Source: DTYU01 sp040757355
Lineage (GTDB): Bacteria; Bacillota; Desulfotomaculia; Desulfotomaculales; Ammonificaceae
NCBI GenBank assembly: GCA_040757355.1
Contig: JBFLWY010000005.1
Location: 24,480 to 88,479 of the forward strand
Reading direction: 5' to 3'
DNA: 64,000 nt
Made by a program: the position numbers and the translations under genes
Shown: in pieces, positions 20,037 through 29,180 of the stretch
Layout of the letters: every line of letters begins with the position of its first letter
How positions within the stretch are numbered: the stretch's first letter is position 1
The notes under the pieces: model-generated
What the model saw: only the letters and a program-made list of their open reading frames with translations
Database searches by the model: none
What the model was told of the DNA's origin: nothing

Positions 20037-20145
20037 CCCAGCACTCAACTCAACGGGAAAGAATACGAGATACTTTAATGACCGTTTGCTTGAGCACAGG
20101 TTACACACAGAGTTGAGTGCCGGGTACACAGAGTTGAGTGCTGGG
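20037..20145. repeat. Palindromic element copy F (doubled right end)
   Basis: The left end is CCCAGCACTCAACTC (20037); there are two right ends, GAGTTGAGTGCCGGG (20111-20123) and GAGTTGAGTGCTGGG (20131-20145). The interior differs from copies A-E. With copy E it fills most of the 465-bp gap between the tail-protein-I and fibre genes, and no gene is supported there. Confidence 0.85.
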
Positions 20146-20220
20146 TCGTGCACGACTCATATCGTCTTACTAAAATCTGTTCGCTGAAACTTTTTCGAGC
20201 AACCGCCGTGAAGCTTCCGG

Positions 20221-22119
20221 CTATGTCAACACGGTATCCACCCCTGCCCTGGAACGTACACTGATTTCGCCTCCGTCCTCCGCCTCGTCAAGTGCCGTAT
20301 CCCGGCTTAAAACGCTCCTTCCGAGCACAAACCCTTGCCTGGACAAACAGGTATTAACCCCGAGGTACGTATGCCAGTCGAGGTAAAACCAAGGCTGGAG
20401 GACTTTCACCCCCGCGCTGGTATACGCCGGCTTTTCTGATTCGACTATCCTTTTCACTGCGTTTAAATCTTGCAGCGCAGAAACCTGTTCGGGCCTCAAG
20501 AGAACACAGAAGCGGTACGGGTCCGTGCCGAACAGGTCCGCCCAGACGGCGCTCGCTTCAGGAGCCCCGGCCTGAACTTGAAACGACTCCACGATAACCG
20601 GCCTGGCTCCGGTTTCGTCAACATCCAGGCCGTTTTCCGACACCCGGCTGAGGAAAAGCGTGATCATCGCTTCAATCCCCTCCCTGGTGCCGCGCTTCCG
20701 GTAAAGCTCCGGGGCCCTTTGCAGGAGCGCCCTGATTTTCGGCGCCGGCCAGTTGTTGTAGCGGGAAACCGCCAGCCAGGAGGCAAGCCACTGCAAAAAG
20801 CCCTCCGGGACGGCGGCGGGGTCCAGGTAGGCGCTGATATCCCGGATCTTCCCCTCCAGTTCGCTGAAAAAGGTTTCGCCGATAGCCAGGAATCTTTCGA
20901 GAAAATCCCTGCCTTGCCGGTCCTCCTGGTAAACCGCCGGCAGGTAACGCAGGTAGGAGACCCGCGGGAAGTAAACCTTCAGGCTCCTGATACGGGGAGT
21001 GCGGTAGACGTCCTTTGTGTAAAACCGGAATTTGAACCGGATGTACCGCCCGCCTGTAACGGTTATCAAAGCGTCCGGCGGGTTGGCCAGTTCTTCGCCG
21101 AAGGCGGCCCCCGCTTCCGACGGAGATTCGCCTGTACCGTAACTGACCAATAACTGGGTATTGTCGGGAATCTCCGCGTCGAGGACGAACCGGTGCCACC
21201 GGCAGCCATCTATCTTGCTGTCAAAGGCACTGGAAACATAGGTTCCTTCCCCGAGGTGGTTCGCCACCCGCTCAAGGAGTACTATCCGTTTCTCGCCGCT
21301 CTTTCTTTCCCTTGTCAGCAGGAAGAGGTCTCCCCGCTTGTTGACGCACAACTGGTAAACTGCGCCCTGGTACCCTAAGCGTTCCCAGTTCCCCGACCGG
21401 TCCAGGCGGTAGGAAAAGCCGTCTTCGTCCTGTCCGCCGATGTAAAGCACGCCGTCCCGGTCAACCGCTAAACATCTCGGAACGAGGTCCAAAGGCGGCG
21501 AGAAGTCAACCGTTTCCAGAAGCGTTCCGTCGGAAGCAAACCGCAGGACCGCTGTTTCTTTTAAGAGATACAGGAAGCCGTCCAGGCCCCAGCAAATCGC
21601 CAGTACCGACCCCGGGTCTTTTTTAATGATCACCGAGACCGAGGCGTCCGGGCCCGCCTTGTAAACACGACCCTCCGGCAAATCCAACAAATACAAGGTT
21701 TCCCCCTCGCCGGCGGCAAGCGACGCAGCTCCGGAAACCGGCGCCTCCCACCTGGTCTGGTAGTTGATCTTAGCGAGGGCGTACAGACGGGAGCCGTCGG
21801 TAAGGTAAAGGTTTGCCCTGCCGGCGGCAAGACCCTGCAGAGCGGTAATGGGAAGGGGTGAAAGCCGCCTGCAGGAACCGGTCTTGGGGTCGAAAACCGA
21901 AACCCGGCCGGAAACCTCCTCGATAGAGTAAATCAGGCCGCACCCGTCCACGTCGAAGGACGCGGGATTGGGAACCCCCGCATAGACCCCGGCGAACCTG
22001 TGCGTAAAAACCTTCTTTAGACCCAACCCCTCGCCGGTCACCTCTAAACCGTCCAAGGAACCTTGTTCCCAAAGAGTTTTGGTATTGACCGTTAAGAACT
22101 GCAACTCTTTTTCCGTCAT
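20221..22119 (-). CDS. eCIS baseplate protein: beta-propeller fused to tail protein I domain
   Basis: A 632-residue protein. I use ATG at 22119, which overlaps the stop of the preceding gene as ATGA and has GGAGGAAG upstream. Residues ~15-290 look like a six-bladed NHL/SMP-30-type propeller with repeated strands (LNLYLTDGSRLYAL-like, GFLYLLKETAVLRF, GVLYIGGQ, GDLFLL). A beta-sandwich-like part (WHRFVLDAEIPDNTQLLVSY) follows, and the end matches P2 gpI-like tail proteins: YLRYLPAVYQED, FLERFLAIGETFFSELEGKI, then GTREGIEAMITLFL. It should link wedge and fibre at the baseplate rim. The propeller may be a receptor- or sugar-binding module; that is inference. Confidence 0.8.
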   Translation of the reverse strand: MTEKELQFLTVNTKTLWEQGSLDGLEVTGEGLGLKKVFTHRFAGVYAGVPNPASFDVDGCGLIYSIEEVSGRVSVFDPKTGSCRRLSPLPITALQGLAAGRANLYLTDGSRLYALAKINYQTRWEAPVSGAASLAAGEGETLYLLDLPEGRVYKAGPDASVSVIIKKDPGSVLAICWGLDGFLYLLKETAVLRFASDGTLLETVDFSPPLDLVPRCLAVDRDGVLYIGGQDEDGFSYRLDRSGNWERLGYQGAVYQLCVNKRGDLFLLTRERKSGEKRIVLLERVANHLGEGTYVSSAFDSKIDGCRWHRFVLDAEIPDNTQLLVSYGTGESPSEAGAAFGEELANPPDALITVTGGRYIRFKFRFYTKDVYRTPRIRSLKVYFPRVSYLRYLPAVYQEDRQGRDFLERFLAIGETFFSELEGKIRDISAYLDPAAVPEGFLQWLASWLAVSRYNNWPAPKIRALLQRAPELYRKRGTREGIEAMITLFLSRVSENGLDVDETGARPVIVESFQVQAGAPEASAVWADLFGTDPYRFCVLLRPEQVSALQDLNAVKRIVESEKPAYTSAGVKVLQPWFYLDWHTYLGVNTCLSRQGFVLGRSVLSRDTALDEAEDGGEISVRSRAGVDTVLT

Positions 22120-24011
22120 TCCGCACTTCCTCCACACGCCGTTTCCGCTTCAATAGCCTCAATCGAATGGCGGCCGGAACAAATCAGGCTTGTCCCGTCC
22201 ACCCGTCCGTCGAGGGCAAACATCAGGTCCGTCACGCAGTCGACGCCCTCCACGCCGGTAAGGAATGCATATAGCTCGGAGCGGTAAACCTCCCGCCCGA
22301 ACTCCCATCCTTCCCCGTCCGGTCCCCCGGTCAGCGGGTGCAGAAAACGGTCAACAGCAGAAGCCACCCTGTCCCGCACCTTGGCCGGTTCGCTGCCGGA
22401 GGTGACCCGTATTTTCACAGCGGTGGAGACCCGCACATATTTCGGCGGCGCGACCTCCACTAACGTCGTTATCAGACGGCGCCTGCACAGGTATTCTTTT
22501 ACGGTCTGCAGAAAACCTGGTCCCGGGATTGGTTCCGCAGCAAAGCTGAAAGGTACGACGACAATCACTACCGCATTCTTGCCGGGAGCGGCCAGGGCCT
22601 TTGCCCGGGCCACCCTCAGACCGGGTGTTTTTAGCGCAAGCGCTTCAAAGTCGGCCGCGGTCACCCCCCGCCTGACCTCCTTAAGGCCGCACTTGAGCCT
22701 GAGAATGGCACCCGCGAGGCTTTCAGCCTCCCGTCCCCCACAAGCCGCAAAAGGGTTGGTAACGGTAACCGCCGGAAACCCGTGAACCGCCGTTACCGTC
22801 CCCGCGCTTACGTTGCCGGCTGAGCCCCCGCCGGAACGGTAGCTGAGCTTTATCTCTTTTCCGTCCGGGGGGATCATACCCCGAACCCCGTCACCGAAGA
22901 CCACCTTTCCGGTCTGCCAGTCAATCACATAGTGTTTGTCTTCCGGCAGCGAAGCATCCAGATCGTCCACCGCCGCCCACTCATTCCAACCGCCGCCCTC
23001 ACCCTCCACCTGCAGTGCCTGGCTGCCAGCGAGGACGGGAGCGCTGCCCGCCTGAAACTCCTGGCCCGGCAGTCCAGTACTTTCGCCCAGGATGTCGGTA
23101 AACGTCGCCCCCTGGGTAGCTGTAATGGTATTCAACAGTATGGTGTCAAGCCGCGGTGGAATTTCAAACCCGGCGGCTGTCAGTTCACAATATATCCAAA
23201 AGTAGGAGCCAAAATCGTAAAGCCCCTTCTTCGCAATATCTCCGGGGATCTCGACAACCAGGCCCCCACTCCGTATAAAGCTCTTTATCAGGCAGCCGCC
23301 GCCGTCGTCCACCGGCTGGAACTCTTGCCACCCTGAGCCGTTCCAGTACTTCCAGGAGACCTTTACCGAAACCCTTACCTGCCCGGCATCTTCAGCTTCG
23401 GGAACCGGCGGCAGGTCCTCCTCGTACAGGCGGACCTTCAGCCTTAACTTCTTCCCCGCTACCTCCGCCTTCAGCCCGCTGCCTTCTACCAGTTCACCGG
23501 GGAAAGACAGTCCTAAGTACAGCCCGGCACCAGCCTCCGCCTTTTCCCCGAACGCGTAATAAAATACTCCCGTCCTGCGGTTTGTATCACTCTGGTCGAA
23601 AAAACGGTAACGGTCGAAAACGATCACCTTTTCCAGGCTGACAGGTATAACCTCGATATCAGTATCGGTCTCAAAGGCAATCCCCTCGGCGGTGGCGACC
23701 CTTGTGCCGCGCGGCAGTGCGGCAACCGTCCCCGCCGGCGGGGTAAAGGTCACCCAAACCCGCGCCGCGGCCGCCGGTTCCGGCCTGACACCCAGCAGCC
23801 GGAGGTACTTCAAGTAATGCCGGGGCGTAATCCGGTTGAGGCTGTAAACCTGCATCTCCGCAAGCCAGGAGAAAAGCTCGACCAGGGTTATCCCCGGGTC
23901 GCTCAAGTTGTGGTCCGTCCAGTCCCGGCTGTACTGCGGGATCAGCCTTACCGCTTCTGCAACCAGTTCCTCAAAAGTTATGTCATCAAGATCCGGTACC
24001 GGCAGGGACAT
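22116..24011 (-). CDS. eCIS baseplate J-like protein 2
   Basis: A 631-residue homologue of phage P2 gpJ / putative baseplate assembly proteins (Afp12-like). I use ATG at 24011, which overlaps the preceding stop (TGATG) and has AGGAGGGG upstream. Landmarks are LVAEAVRLIPQYSRDWTDHN with SDPGITLVELFSWLAEMQ at the start, YVIDWQTGKVVFGDGVRGMI, YRSGGGSAGNVSAG, and the FLHPLTGGPDGEGWEFG element near the C-terminus. The last two features recur in the larger neighbour, so the pair arose by duplication. It forms the inner wedge of the baseplate. Confidence 0.88.
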   Translation of the reverse strand: MSLPVPDLDDITFEELVAEAVRLIPQYSRDWTDHNLSDPGITLVELFSWLAEMQVYSLNRITPRHYLKYLRLLGVRPEPAAAARVWVTFTPPAGTVAALPRGTRVATAEGIAFETDTDIEVIPVSLEKVIVFDRYRFFDQSDTNRRTGVFYYAFGEKAEAGAGLYLGLSFPGELVEGSGLKAEVAGKKLRLKVRLYEEDLPPVPEAEDAGQVRVSVKVSWKYWNGSGWQEFQPVDDGGGCLIKSFIRSGGLVVEIPGDIAKKGLYDFGSYFWIYCELTAAGFEIPPRLDTILLNTITATQGATFTDILGESTGLPGQEFQAGSAPVLAGSQALQVEGEGGGWNEWAAVDDLDASLPEDKHYVIDWQTGKVVFGDGVRGMIPPDGKEIKLSYRSGGGSAGNVSAGTVTAVHGFPAVTVTNPFAACGGREAESLAGAILRLKCGLKEVRRGVTAADFEALALKTPGLRVARAKALAAPGKNAVVIVVVPFSFAAEPIPGPGFLQTVKEYLCRRRLITTLVEVAPPKYVRVSTAVKIRVTSGSEPAKVRDRVASAVDRFLHPLTGGPDGEGWEFGREVYRSELYAFLTGVEGVDCVTDLMFALDGRVDGTSLICSGRHSIEAIEAETACGGSAE

Positions 24012-27000
24012 CAGCCACCCCTCCTGAACTCCACATTCAATTCGTGGCGCCCGCTGCTGCATATCAAAGCGTAGCGCGGTATCTCTATGGCCGCTGTCCT
24101 CGCGGCGGTTACCTCCGCCTCCCGCGCCCCGGTTTTGACAAGTACCGACACGTCTTTAACATAATCCACCCCGGTTATCCCTTCCAAGAGGGCATACAGG
24201 TCGCCGAGACAGGGCGCTTCGCCGAAATCCCAGCCCTTGCCCCGATCCCCGCCCGTAAGCGGGTGCAAAAAGGTGTTCACCCGTTCGAGGGCCTCGTTTT
24301 CGACCGCCGAAACCTTCCCTATATCGCGGGTAACCACCTTTGTACGCAGGGTCAGCTCCACGTATACCGGACCGCTCACCTGCAGGCGGCCTGCCGCGAG
24401 CACCACGCAGGATATCCGGGCTTTCAGGTAGTCTTCGATCTGCTTTTTCATCTGCGGGGTCAGCTGGGGCTTTCTCTCCTTGCTGGAAGGGACCACGAGC
24501 AAGGTCACCCAGCCCGGCACGCTTTCCCCCCGGGGGTTAAAATTCGGTAGGCATTTGACCCGGGCAACGTCGCGCGAAGCCTCCCGCGCCAGTTCCTCGA
24601 AATCTTCCACGGTTACGGCCCGGTCCCGGTGCTTCAACACCGCCGGTCCCCTTTGGTAAACGCGCGCGAGCGATTCCACGTCCGCGCCGCCGCCTGCGGC
24701 CTGCGGGTTGGACACCCGGTCCACGAACGCCAGCGCCGTCTTCAGCGTGGAGATCGCGCCCTTATCCACATTTCCCCGGCTGCCGCCGCCCGTACGGTAG
24801 GTCACCCGCAGGTTGTTCCGGCCGGCTGGGGGGATCTTGCCACGTACGCCGTCCCCAAAGGTAATGACCCCCGAATTTGCGTCAATCACGTAGTGGCGGC
24901 TGCCGGCGGTTGAAGCGGCAAAATCCTCGACCCGCCGCCACCTGACCCATAACTCCTTCGTTTCACCGCCGCCGCCCGCCACTTCCTTTACAGCCGAAAC
25001 CGCAGACAGACCCGCCTTTTCCTCTTCCGCCAGGCTTCCCGCCTCGTTCACCCACACCTCCTCCTCCAGCACCGGCACCCGCGACAGCGTAAAGGACTGC
25101 CCGGCCGTCCCCGTACTTGAGCCGATAATTTCGTCTAAAACGGCCTCAACCTGTTTTACCCAGGTGGTATTAAGGTATACTCCTTTCAACCGGGGCAAGT
25201 CAAACGCTCCTGCCGACCACGGCATAAAACCGGCCGCCGAAATGATACGGCTCTTGCCGCCGGCGTCTTTGCAGGACGGAACGTGGAGCCTGTCCTCCAC
25301 ATCAACCGCACGCAGGTAATAGAGCCGCCGGCCGAACTTGCTCAAAAGAGCCATGTCGGAGGGCGGGACGAACTCGACCGTCCCGCTCCGGGTCATCCCC
25401 TGGGTGCCGTCAACCACGTCGAGGCGCACCCACTCCCCGCCTTCTTCATCTTCCTGTTCCCGGAAGAACTCCCATACCAGCCGCGGCATCTCCTCCGCTT
25501 CACACACCTGCTCCTGCACGGCGAAAAATATACTGACCGGGCCCTTCGCCAACGCCCCGTCGAAACCGAGATACAGGGCCGGGTGCTGCTCGGTCAAAGC
25601 GCAAAAAGGATTGAACGGCCCGCCGTCCCCTTTGCTCTCGGCGGTCACCGGTGTGTATTCAAGCTCGTTGAACGTGCAGGCGTGTTGCAGGTAGTGCCTG
25701 TGCGGGTCTTTGAGCTTCAGCTTGACGGTCTTTACAAGCGGCGGCCGAACCTCGGTGAGGCTCCGGAAAATCTTCTTTTCGATCTCGCGCACCTCTTCCA
25801 GGCCGTAACCGCCGCTCAGAATCCTTACCCGCAGCCAGTAGTTCTGCTGCCCGTTTACCTCCACCGGTTCAAAATCCTGCGGGCACTTGAAGTAAACCCC
25901 TCCGTTTGCCTGAAACTGAAACTCCCTTTCCCCGGTCTCTGTACCTTTCTTAACGTAACCCTTGAGGGCTTTGACGGCCTGCCATCCTTTTCCGTCCCAG
26001 TACTCCCATGAGAGGGTCAGGTCCTCAGCCGGCAGGAAGTCGTTCCCCGCCGCAAGCTCGAACTCGATGTTGACCGTTTCACCTTTTTTCGTAAAACACT
26101 CCTGGCTCGCTAAGTAAAACGTGTCGTTCAACCGTGGGGTTTTCCCAAAGGGGTAAAAACCTGCATTCAGGTCCACCGGCACGTCGTTGGCAAAGACCAT
26201 GTCCGGCCCGTTGAGGTTGTGCACCGAGACGGCAACCCGCACCAGCGAGGGAATACCGATCTGCTTCCCGGTAGCCGTCGCCCTGATCCAAAGGCCCTTG
26301 ACGCCCCTCACCTCTTTCTCCCTGGTCGGCCGGCCGCAGGCCTTCCAGAGCCATACCTCGGCCGCCGCGGGGTTGTCCGCGGACCGCTTCACCCGGTAAA
26401 CCTTAAAAGGCAGCCATTTCTCAGTACCCGTTCCGCGTTCTTCGCCCCAGTACTCCCAGCGCAGACTCTTCAGCAGTATCAGGTCGGTCTTCTTCCACCG
26501 CGCAAGCCCCGTGAACCGCAGTTTTATAAGTACATGCCCCTTGCCGACCCCCTTCTTTAAATTAAAAAGGTCGGTGTGTCCCATGTAAAAAATGTGCTCC
26601 TGTTCGTTCCGGCCCCGGAACAGCTCGAATTCCACGGCCTTTTCCACCGCTGTTCCTGCAGCGTGGGCCGATTTAAGGCCGTCCGTTAAAGTCACCGTGG
26701 CCCCGTCTATGCCTGCAACCGCAACCCATTCCCGCCCGCCGACCTTGAGCACGTCCCCTGCAGAAATCCCGGAAGTATCCGCCAGGAACAGTTCGCAGTC
26801 TTTCAGCCCGGCTGGGTAAAGCAGCGTGGTGGCGAAAGACACCGGTTCAGTACCGTCCAGGAAGTGGGCGGGCGCTGCGTAAACAGCGTCGGCCAAATTG
26901 TCCACCCCGTAAACAGCCGTCAGCTTCGCAGGAGTTGCTGTAAACGCCTGCTCTGTCTCAAAGGTCACTTCGCCCGCTGCCGCCTGCGTTCGGGCCGGTA

Positions 27001-27298
27001 CCGCGACGCTTTCCGCCGCCCCTTCTGAAAGAGCAAAGGTCAGCGGCGCCCGCGCGGGCTGCGGCGGCAGCAGGTCCACACCGAGCATCTCGAGAAAGGC
27101 CAAAAAGTTTTTGTCCGGCACCCTGTTGAGCCTTAAGGTCACCGACACGAGCAGATGCGCAAACACCTTCCAGAAGGCATAGGAGGTGTCTTTCTCTTTC
27201 ATCCGCCACTCCGGAACATAAAAGGGAGCGATCTCTTTAACCGCCTCAAACCAGTCGGCGGCTCCCCTCGGCTCGATCTTAGGCACCTGCCGGGCCAT
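24011..27298 (-). CDS. eCIS baseplate J-like protein 1 (large wedge component)
   Basis: A 1095-residue baseplate wedge protein of the Afp11/gpJ group. The start is ATG at 27298 with a GAGGGGAAG ribosome binding site lying in the left copy of a 21-bp direct repeat. The N-terminus (YAFWKVFAHLLVSVTLRLNR) resembles the J2 opening. Late features are HYVIDANSGVITFGDGVRGK, TYRTGGGSRGNVDKG, AREASRDVARVKCLPNFNPR and FLHPLTGGDRGKGWDFGEAP. The middle ~500 residues are several repeated beta-sandwich-like segments (WEYWGEERG, WEYWDGKGW, VWEFFREQE). It overlaps the J2 start by one base. Confidence 0.88.
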   Translation of the reverse strand: MARQVPKIEPRGAADWFEAVKEIAPFYVPEWRMKEKDTSYAFWKVFAHLLVSVTLRLNRVPDKNFLAFLEMLGVDLLPPQPARAPLTFALSEGAAESVAVPARTQAAAGEVTFETEQAFTATPAKLTAVYGVDNLADAVYAAPAHFLDGTEPVSFATTLLYPAGLKDCELFLADTSGISAGDVLKVGGREWVAVAGIDGATVTLTDGLKSAHAAGTAVEKAVEFELFRGRNEQEHIFYMGHTDLFNLKKGVGKGHVLIKLRFTGLARWKKTDLILLKSLRWEYWGEERGTGTEKWLPFKVYRVKRSADNPAAAEVWLWKACGRPTREKEVRGVKGLWIRATATGKQIGIPSLVRVAVSVHNLNGPDMVFANDVPVDLNAGFYPFGKTPRLNDTFYLASQECFTKKGETVNIEFELAAGNDFLPAEDLTLSWEYWDGKGWQAVKALKGYVKKGTETGEREFQFQANGGVYFKCPQDFEPVEVNGQQNYWLRVRILSGGYGLEEVREIEKKIFRSLTEVRPPLVKTVKLKLKDPHRHYLQHACTFNELEYTPVTAESKGDGGPFNPFCALTEQHPALYLGFDGALAKGPVSIFFAVQEQVCEAEEMPRLVWEFFREQEDEEGGEWVRLDVVDGTQGMTRSGTVEFVPPSDMALLSKFGRRLYYLRAVDVEDRLHVPSCKDAGGKSRIISAAGFMPWSAGAFDLPRLKGVYLNTTWVKQVEAVLDEIIGSSTGTAGQSFTLSRVPVLEEEVWVNEAGSLAEEEKAGLSAVSAVKEVAGGGGETKELWVRWRRVEDFAASTAGSRHYVIDANSGVITFGDGVRGKIPPAGRNNLRVTYRTGGGSRGNVDKGAISTLKTALAFVDRVSNPQAAGGGADVESLARVYQRGPAVLKHRDRAVTVEDFEELAREASRDVARVKCLPNFNPRGESVPGWVTLLVVPSSKERKPQLTPQMKKQIEDYLKARISCVVLAAGRLQVSGPVYVELTLRTKVVTRDIGKVSAVENEALERVNTFLHPLTGGDRGKGWDFGEAPCLGDLYALLEGITGVDYVKDVSVLVKTGAREAEVTAARTAAIEIPRYALICSSGRHELNVEFRRGG

Positions 27299-27299
27299 T

Positions 27300-27520
27300 T
27301 ACTTCCCCTCCGTCAGGTAGCTTATAATCCGTAGATTGGGATGTGCCCACCGTTTCAGAGATCAGAGGCAGGAAGTCGGAGGTCGGACTTTGTATAGAAT
27401 TCGCAAAGCGAATTCTATCCCCAAAACCCCGCTTCATACCTATCACGTCTCGCTTCCCAATCCGTATATGGGCTTTGCCCACTGCCTGCTACTTCCTGCT
27501 ACTTCCCCTCCGTCAGGTAG
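27300..27520. repeat. Palindromic insertion flanked by 21-bp direct repeats
   Basis: The same 21 bp occurs at 27300-27320 and 27500-27520, exactly 200 bp apart, enclosing 179 bp. The insert is centred on the perfect palindrome ATAGAATTCGC-AAA-GCGAATTCTAT (27394-27418) with purine-rich left and pyrimidine-rich right arms. The right repeat copy is the last codons of gp25; the left copy is the ribosome binding site of the next baseplate gene. No gene is present. Confidence 0.85.
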
Positions 27521-27900
27521 AAGGGATAAACTAAGTTAAACCGGTTGTTGGTGCTCCGCACCTTGTACTCAACGTTTATCAGCAACCTGCCCTCCGCGAT
27601 CTGGTCCGTGGCGACCTCGACGCCGATCACTTCAATGCGCGGCTCCCAAAGCGTGAGGGCCTCACGGACGCTGTTTTCGACCAGGGCAACCGTCGCCGTA
27701 TTCACCGACGCGAACACGAACTCGTGGATGCCGCACCCGAAGTCCGGGCGCATCACCCGCTCCCCTTTTGCCGTGCTGAGGATGATCCAGATCGCTTCCC
27801 GGATATCCTGCTCGCCTTCGGAGATCCTGATCTCTCCCCTGGTGTCAACCCCCACGGGAAAGGACCATCCCTTCCCGAAAAATTCCTTGGCCATACTCAT
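27499..27900 (-). CDS. gp25-like baseplate wedge protein
   Basis: A 133-residue homologue of T4 gp25 / Afp9, a lysozyme-fold-related wedge component that nucleates sheath assembly. Family features are GKGWSFPVGVDTRGEIRISE at the start, ILSTAKGERVMRPDFGCGIH, and the LWEPRIEVIGVEV strand. The stop codon and last six codons lie in the right copy of the 21-bp direct repeat. Before the insertion its stop probably overlapped the start of the next gene. It follows PAAR by 18 bp. Confidence 0.93.
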   Translation of the reverse strand: MSMAKEFFGKGWSFPVGVDTRGEIRISEGEQDIREAIWIILSTAKGERVMRPDFGCGIHEFVFASVNTATVALVENSVREALTLWEPRIEVIGVEVATDQIAEGRLLINVEYKVRSTNNRFNLVYPFYLTEGK

Positions 27901-27918
27901 ATTACCGCCGTCCCTATT

Positions 27919-28215
27919 TCAACCGATTAAGACCGTGAGGCATCCCATCGCAATCGTGTTGGGCGGACCGCTTTCCGTAATCATGTCCCCCTGTCGGACC
28001 GCCGGCAGGCCGTTGATCAAAACCGTCGCACTGCCCATTGTGACCATGCCGCCGACGTGGGGCACCGTACCGGAGACCAGCGGGCAGGTGTGAAAGTCTG
28101 CCGTCGCCCTCCAGGCAGGCATCCCCCCGATAAGCACGTTGACACTGCCCGGACCGGGGCTGAGCGGCGTCCCGTGGCTGGTCATATCCCCGACCCTCGC
28201 TGCCGGCTGTCCCAC
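27919..28215 (-). CDS. PAAR-domain spike tip protein
   Basis: A 98-residue PAAR-repeat protein that sharpens the spike (Afp10-like). I use GTG at 28215, giving the family-typical opening GQPAARVGDMTSHGTPLSPG with GGAGGT five bases upstream; a TTG at 28227 would add four residues. Further repeats are NVLIGGMPAWRATADFHTC, GGMVTMGSATVLINGLPAVR and NTIAMGCLTVLIG. The conserved histidines and cysteine likely bind metal at the tip. There is no C-terminal toxin extension, so it is a bare tip. Confidence 0.95.
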   Translation of the reverse strand: MGQPAARVGDMTSHGTPLSPGPGSVNVLIGGMPAWRATADFHTCPLVSGTVPHVGGMVTMGSATVLINGLPAVRQGDMITESGPPNTIAMGCLTVLIG

Positions 28216-28352
28216 AATTACCTCCAATAGAAAATAGGTCTAAGCTACCATTAATGTTTCCTGTTCTTCATCCGGCCGCTGCCGGTTATTCCCAAGGAGC
28301 GCTCTGCCGGAAGGCCGGTCACGCGGACACGGCGCAGGTGAGGCTAAGCGAA

Positions 28353-28447
28353 CCCAGCACTCAGTTAATGGAATACCGTCTTAATCATCCTCTGACACAT
28401 AGCCTTTCACTTTCATCGCCACGCGAGGTTATCCACTGAGTGCTGGG
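28353..28447. repeat. Palindromic element copy G (inside eCIS operon)
   Basis: Left end CCCAGCACTCA at 28353-28363 and right end TGAGTGCTGGG at 28437-28447, 95 bp in all. It fills the middle of the 302-bp gap between the spike and PAAR genes, in an operon where most other genes touch or overlap. GCGAA lies close to both ends and could be a target duplication, though that match is too short to rely on. Confidence 0.85.
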
Positions 28448-28517
28448 CGCGAATCGTGCCGGTATTATTGTCACAATCGGTTAAGAACATCAAACCATTT
28501 CGATATACCTGTTTTCA

Positions 28518-29180
28518 TTAATTTATCTTCACCAGCGCCCCCTGGATTGTAAGCGTCGCGCCGGCCTTCACGGTCATCGTCCCGCCCGCTTCTATCTCCA
28601 CCATCTGCCCCTTGAGCTTCAGGTTCATCGCGCTCTCGATGGTAATCGCGTTCTGCACGGAATCTATCTTGATCGAGTTGCTCCCCGTTTTGTCGACCAC
28701 TTCAATCTTCTCCCCGCCCCTGGTGTCGTCGAGGAGGATCCTGTGGCCTGCCGCCGTATGGATCTCCACATTCTCCTTGCCGTTCTCCGCGTCGTCGGAA
28801 AAAATGATCTCGTGCCCGCTCCGGGATTTGATCTTCCGGATGTTGTTTTTTCCGTCCGAATTCGTCTCCGGCGGCTTGTCAACCCCGTTCCAGAGGGCTC
28901 CTAAAACATAAGGGTGGTGGATGTCCCCGTGTTCAAAGGCTACCAGCACCTCGTCGCCGACTTCGGGAAGGAAAAAAGATCCCCTCTCTTTTCCCGCCAT
29001 CAACGTGGCTATGCGTGCCCAGTGGCTCTCGTCGCTCTCGTCCCGCCAGGGTAGCCTCACCTTCACCCGGCCCATTCCGTCCGGGTCTTTATTGTTGGTG
29101 ACAATCCCGATCACCACGCCGGCTATGCGCCGTTCCTCAGCCCGGCCGGTCTCTCGCCCCAATAAATCCGTGATACTCAT
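28518..29180 (-). CDS. eCIS spike protein (gp5/VgrG C-terminal-like, baseplate V)
   Basis: A 220-residue trimeric spike protein. The N-terminal OB-fold carries VVIGIVTNNKDPDGMGRVKV, then RLPWRDESDESHWARIATLM and FLPEVGDEVLVAFEHGDIHH. The C-terminal half is a beta-helix-like run of short strands (EIIFSDD, VEIHTAAGHRILLDD, KIEVVDKTGSNSIKID, MTVKAGATLTIQG). It overlaps the upstream hub gene by 4 bp. The split of hub and spike into two genes is usual for eCIS rather than for a type VI VgrG. Confidence 0.95.
   Translation of the reverse strand: MSITDLLGRETGRAEERRIAGVVIGIVTNNKDPDGMGRVKVRLPWRDESDESHWARIATLMAGKERGSFFLPEVGDEVLVAFEHGDIHHPYVLGALWNGVDKPPETNSDGKNNIRKIKSRSGHEIIFSDDAENGKENVEIHTAAGHRILLDDTRGGEKIEVVDKTGSNSIKIDSVQNAITIESAMNLKLKGQMVEIEAGGTMTVKAGATLTIQGALVKIN

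Noticed and set aside
14354..20145. CRISPR array or CRISPR-like repeat
   Set aside because: Repeats are inverted pairs around variable interiors, few per locus and dispersed; no regular direct repeats or cas genes.
20470..21153. 227-codon plus-strand frame
   Set aside because: Antisense to the propeller/tail-I gene; a GC-rich shadow with no start signal.
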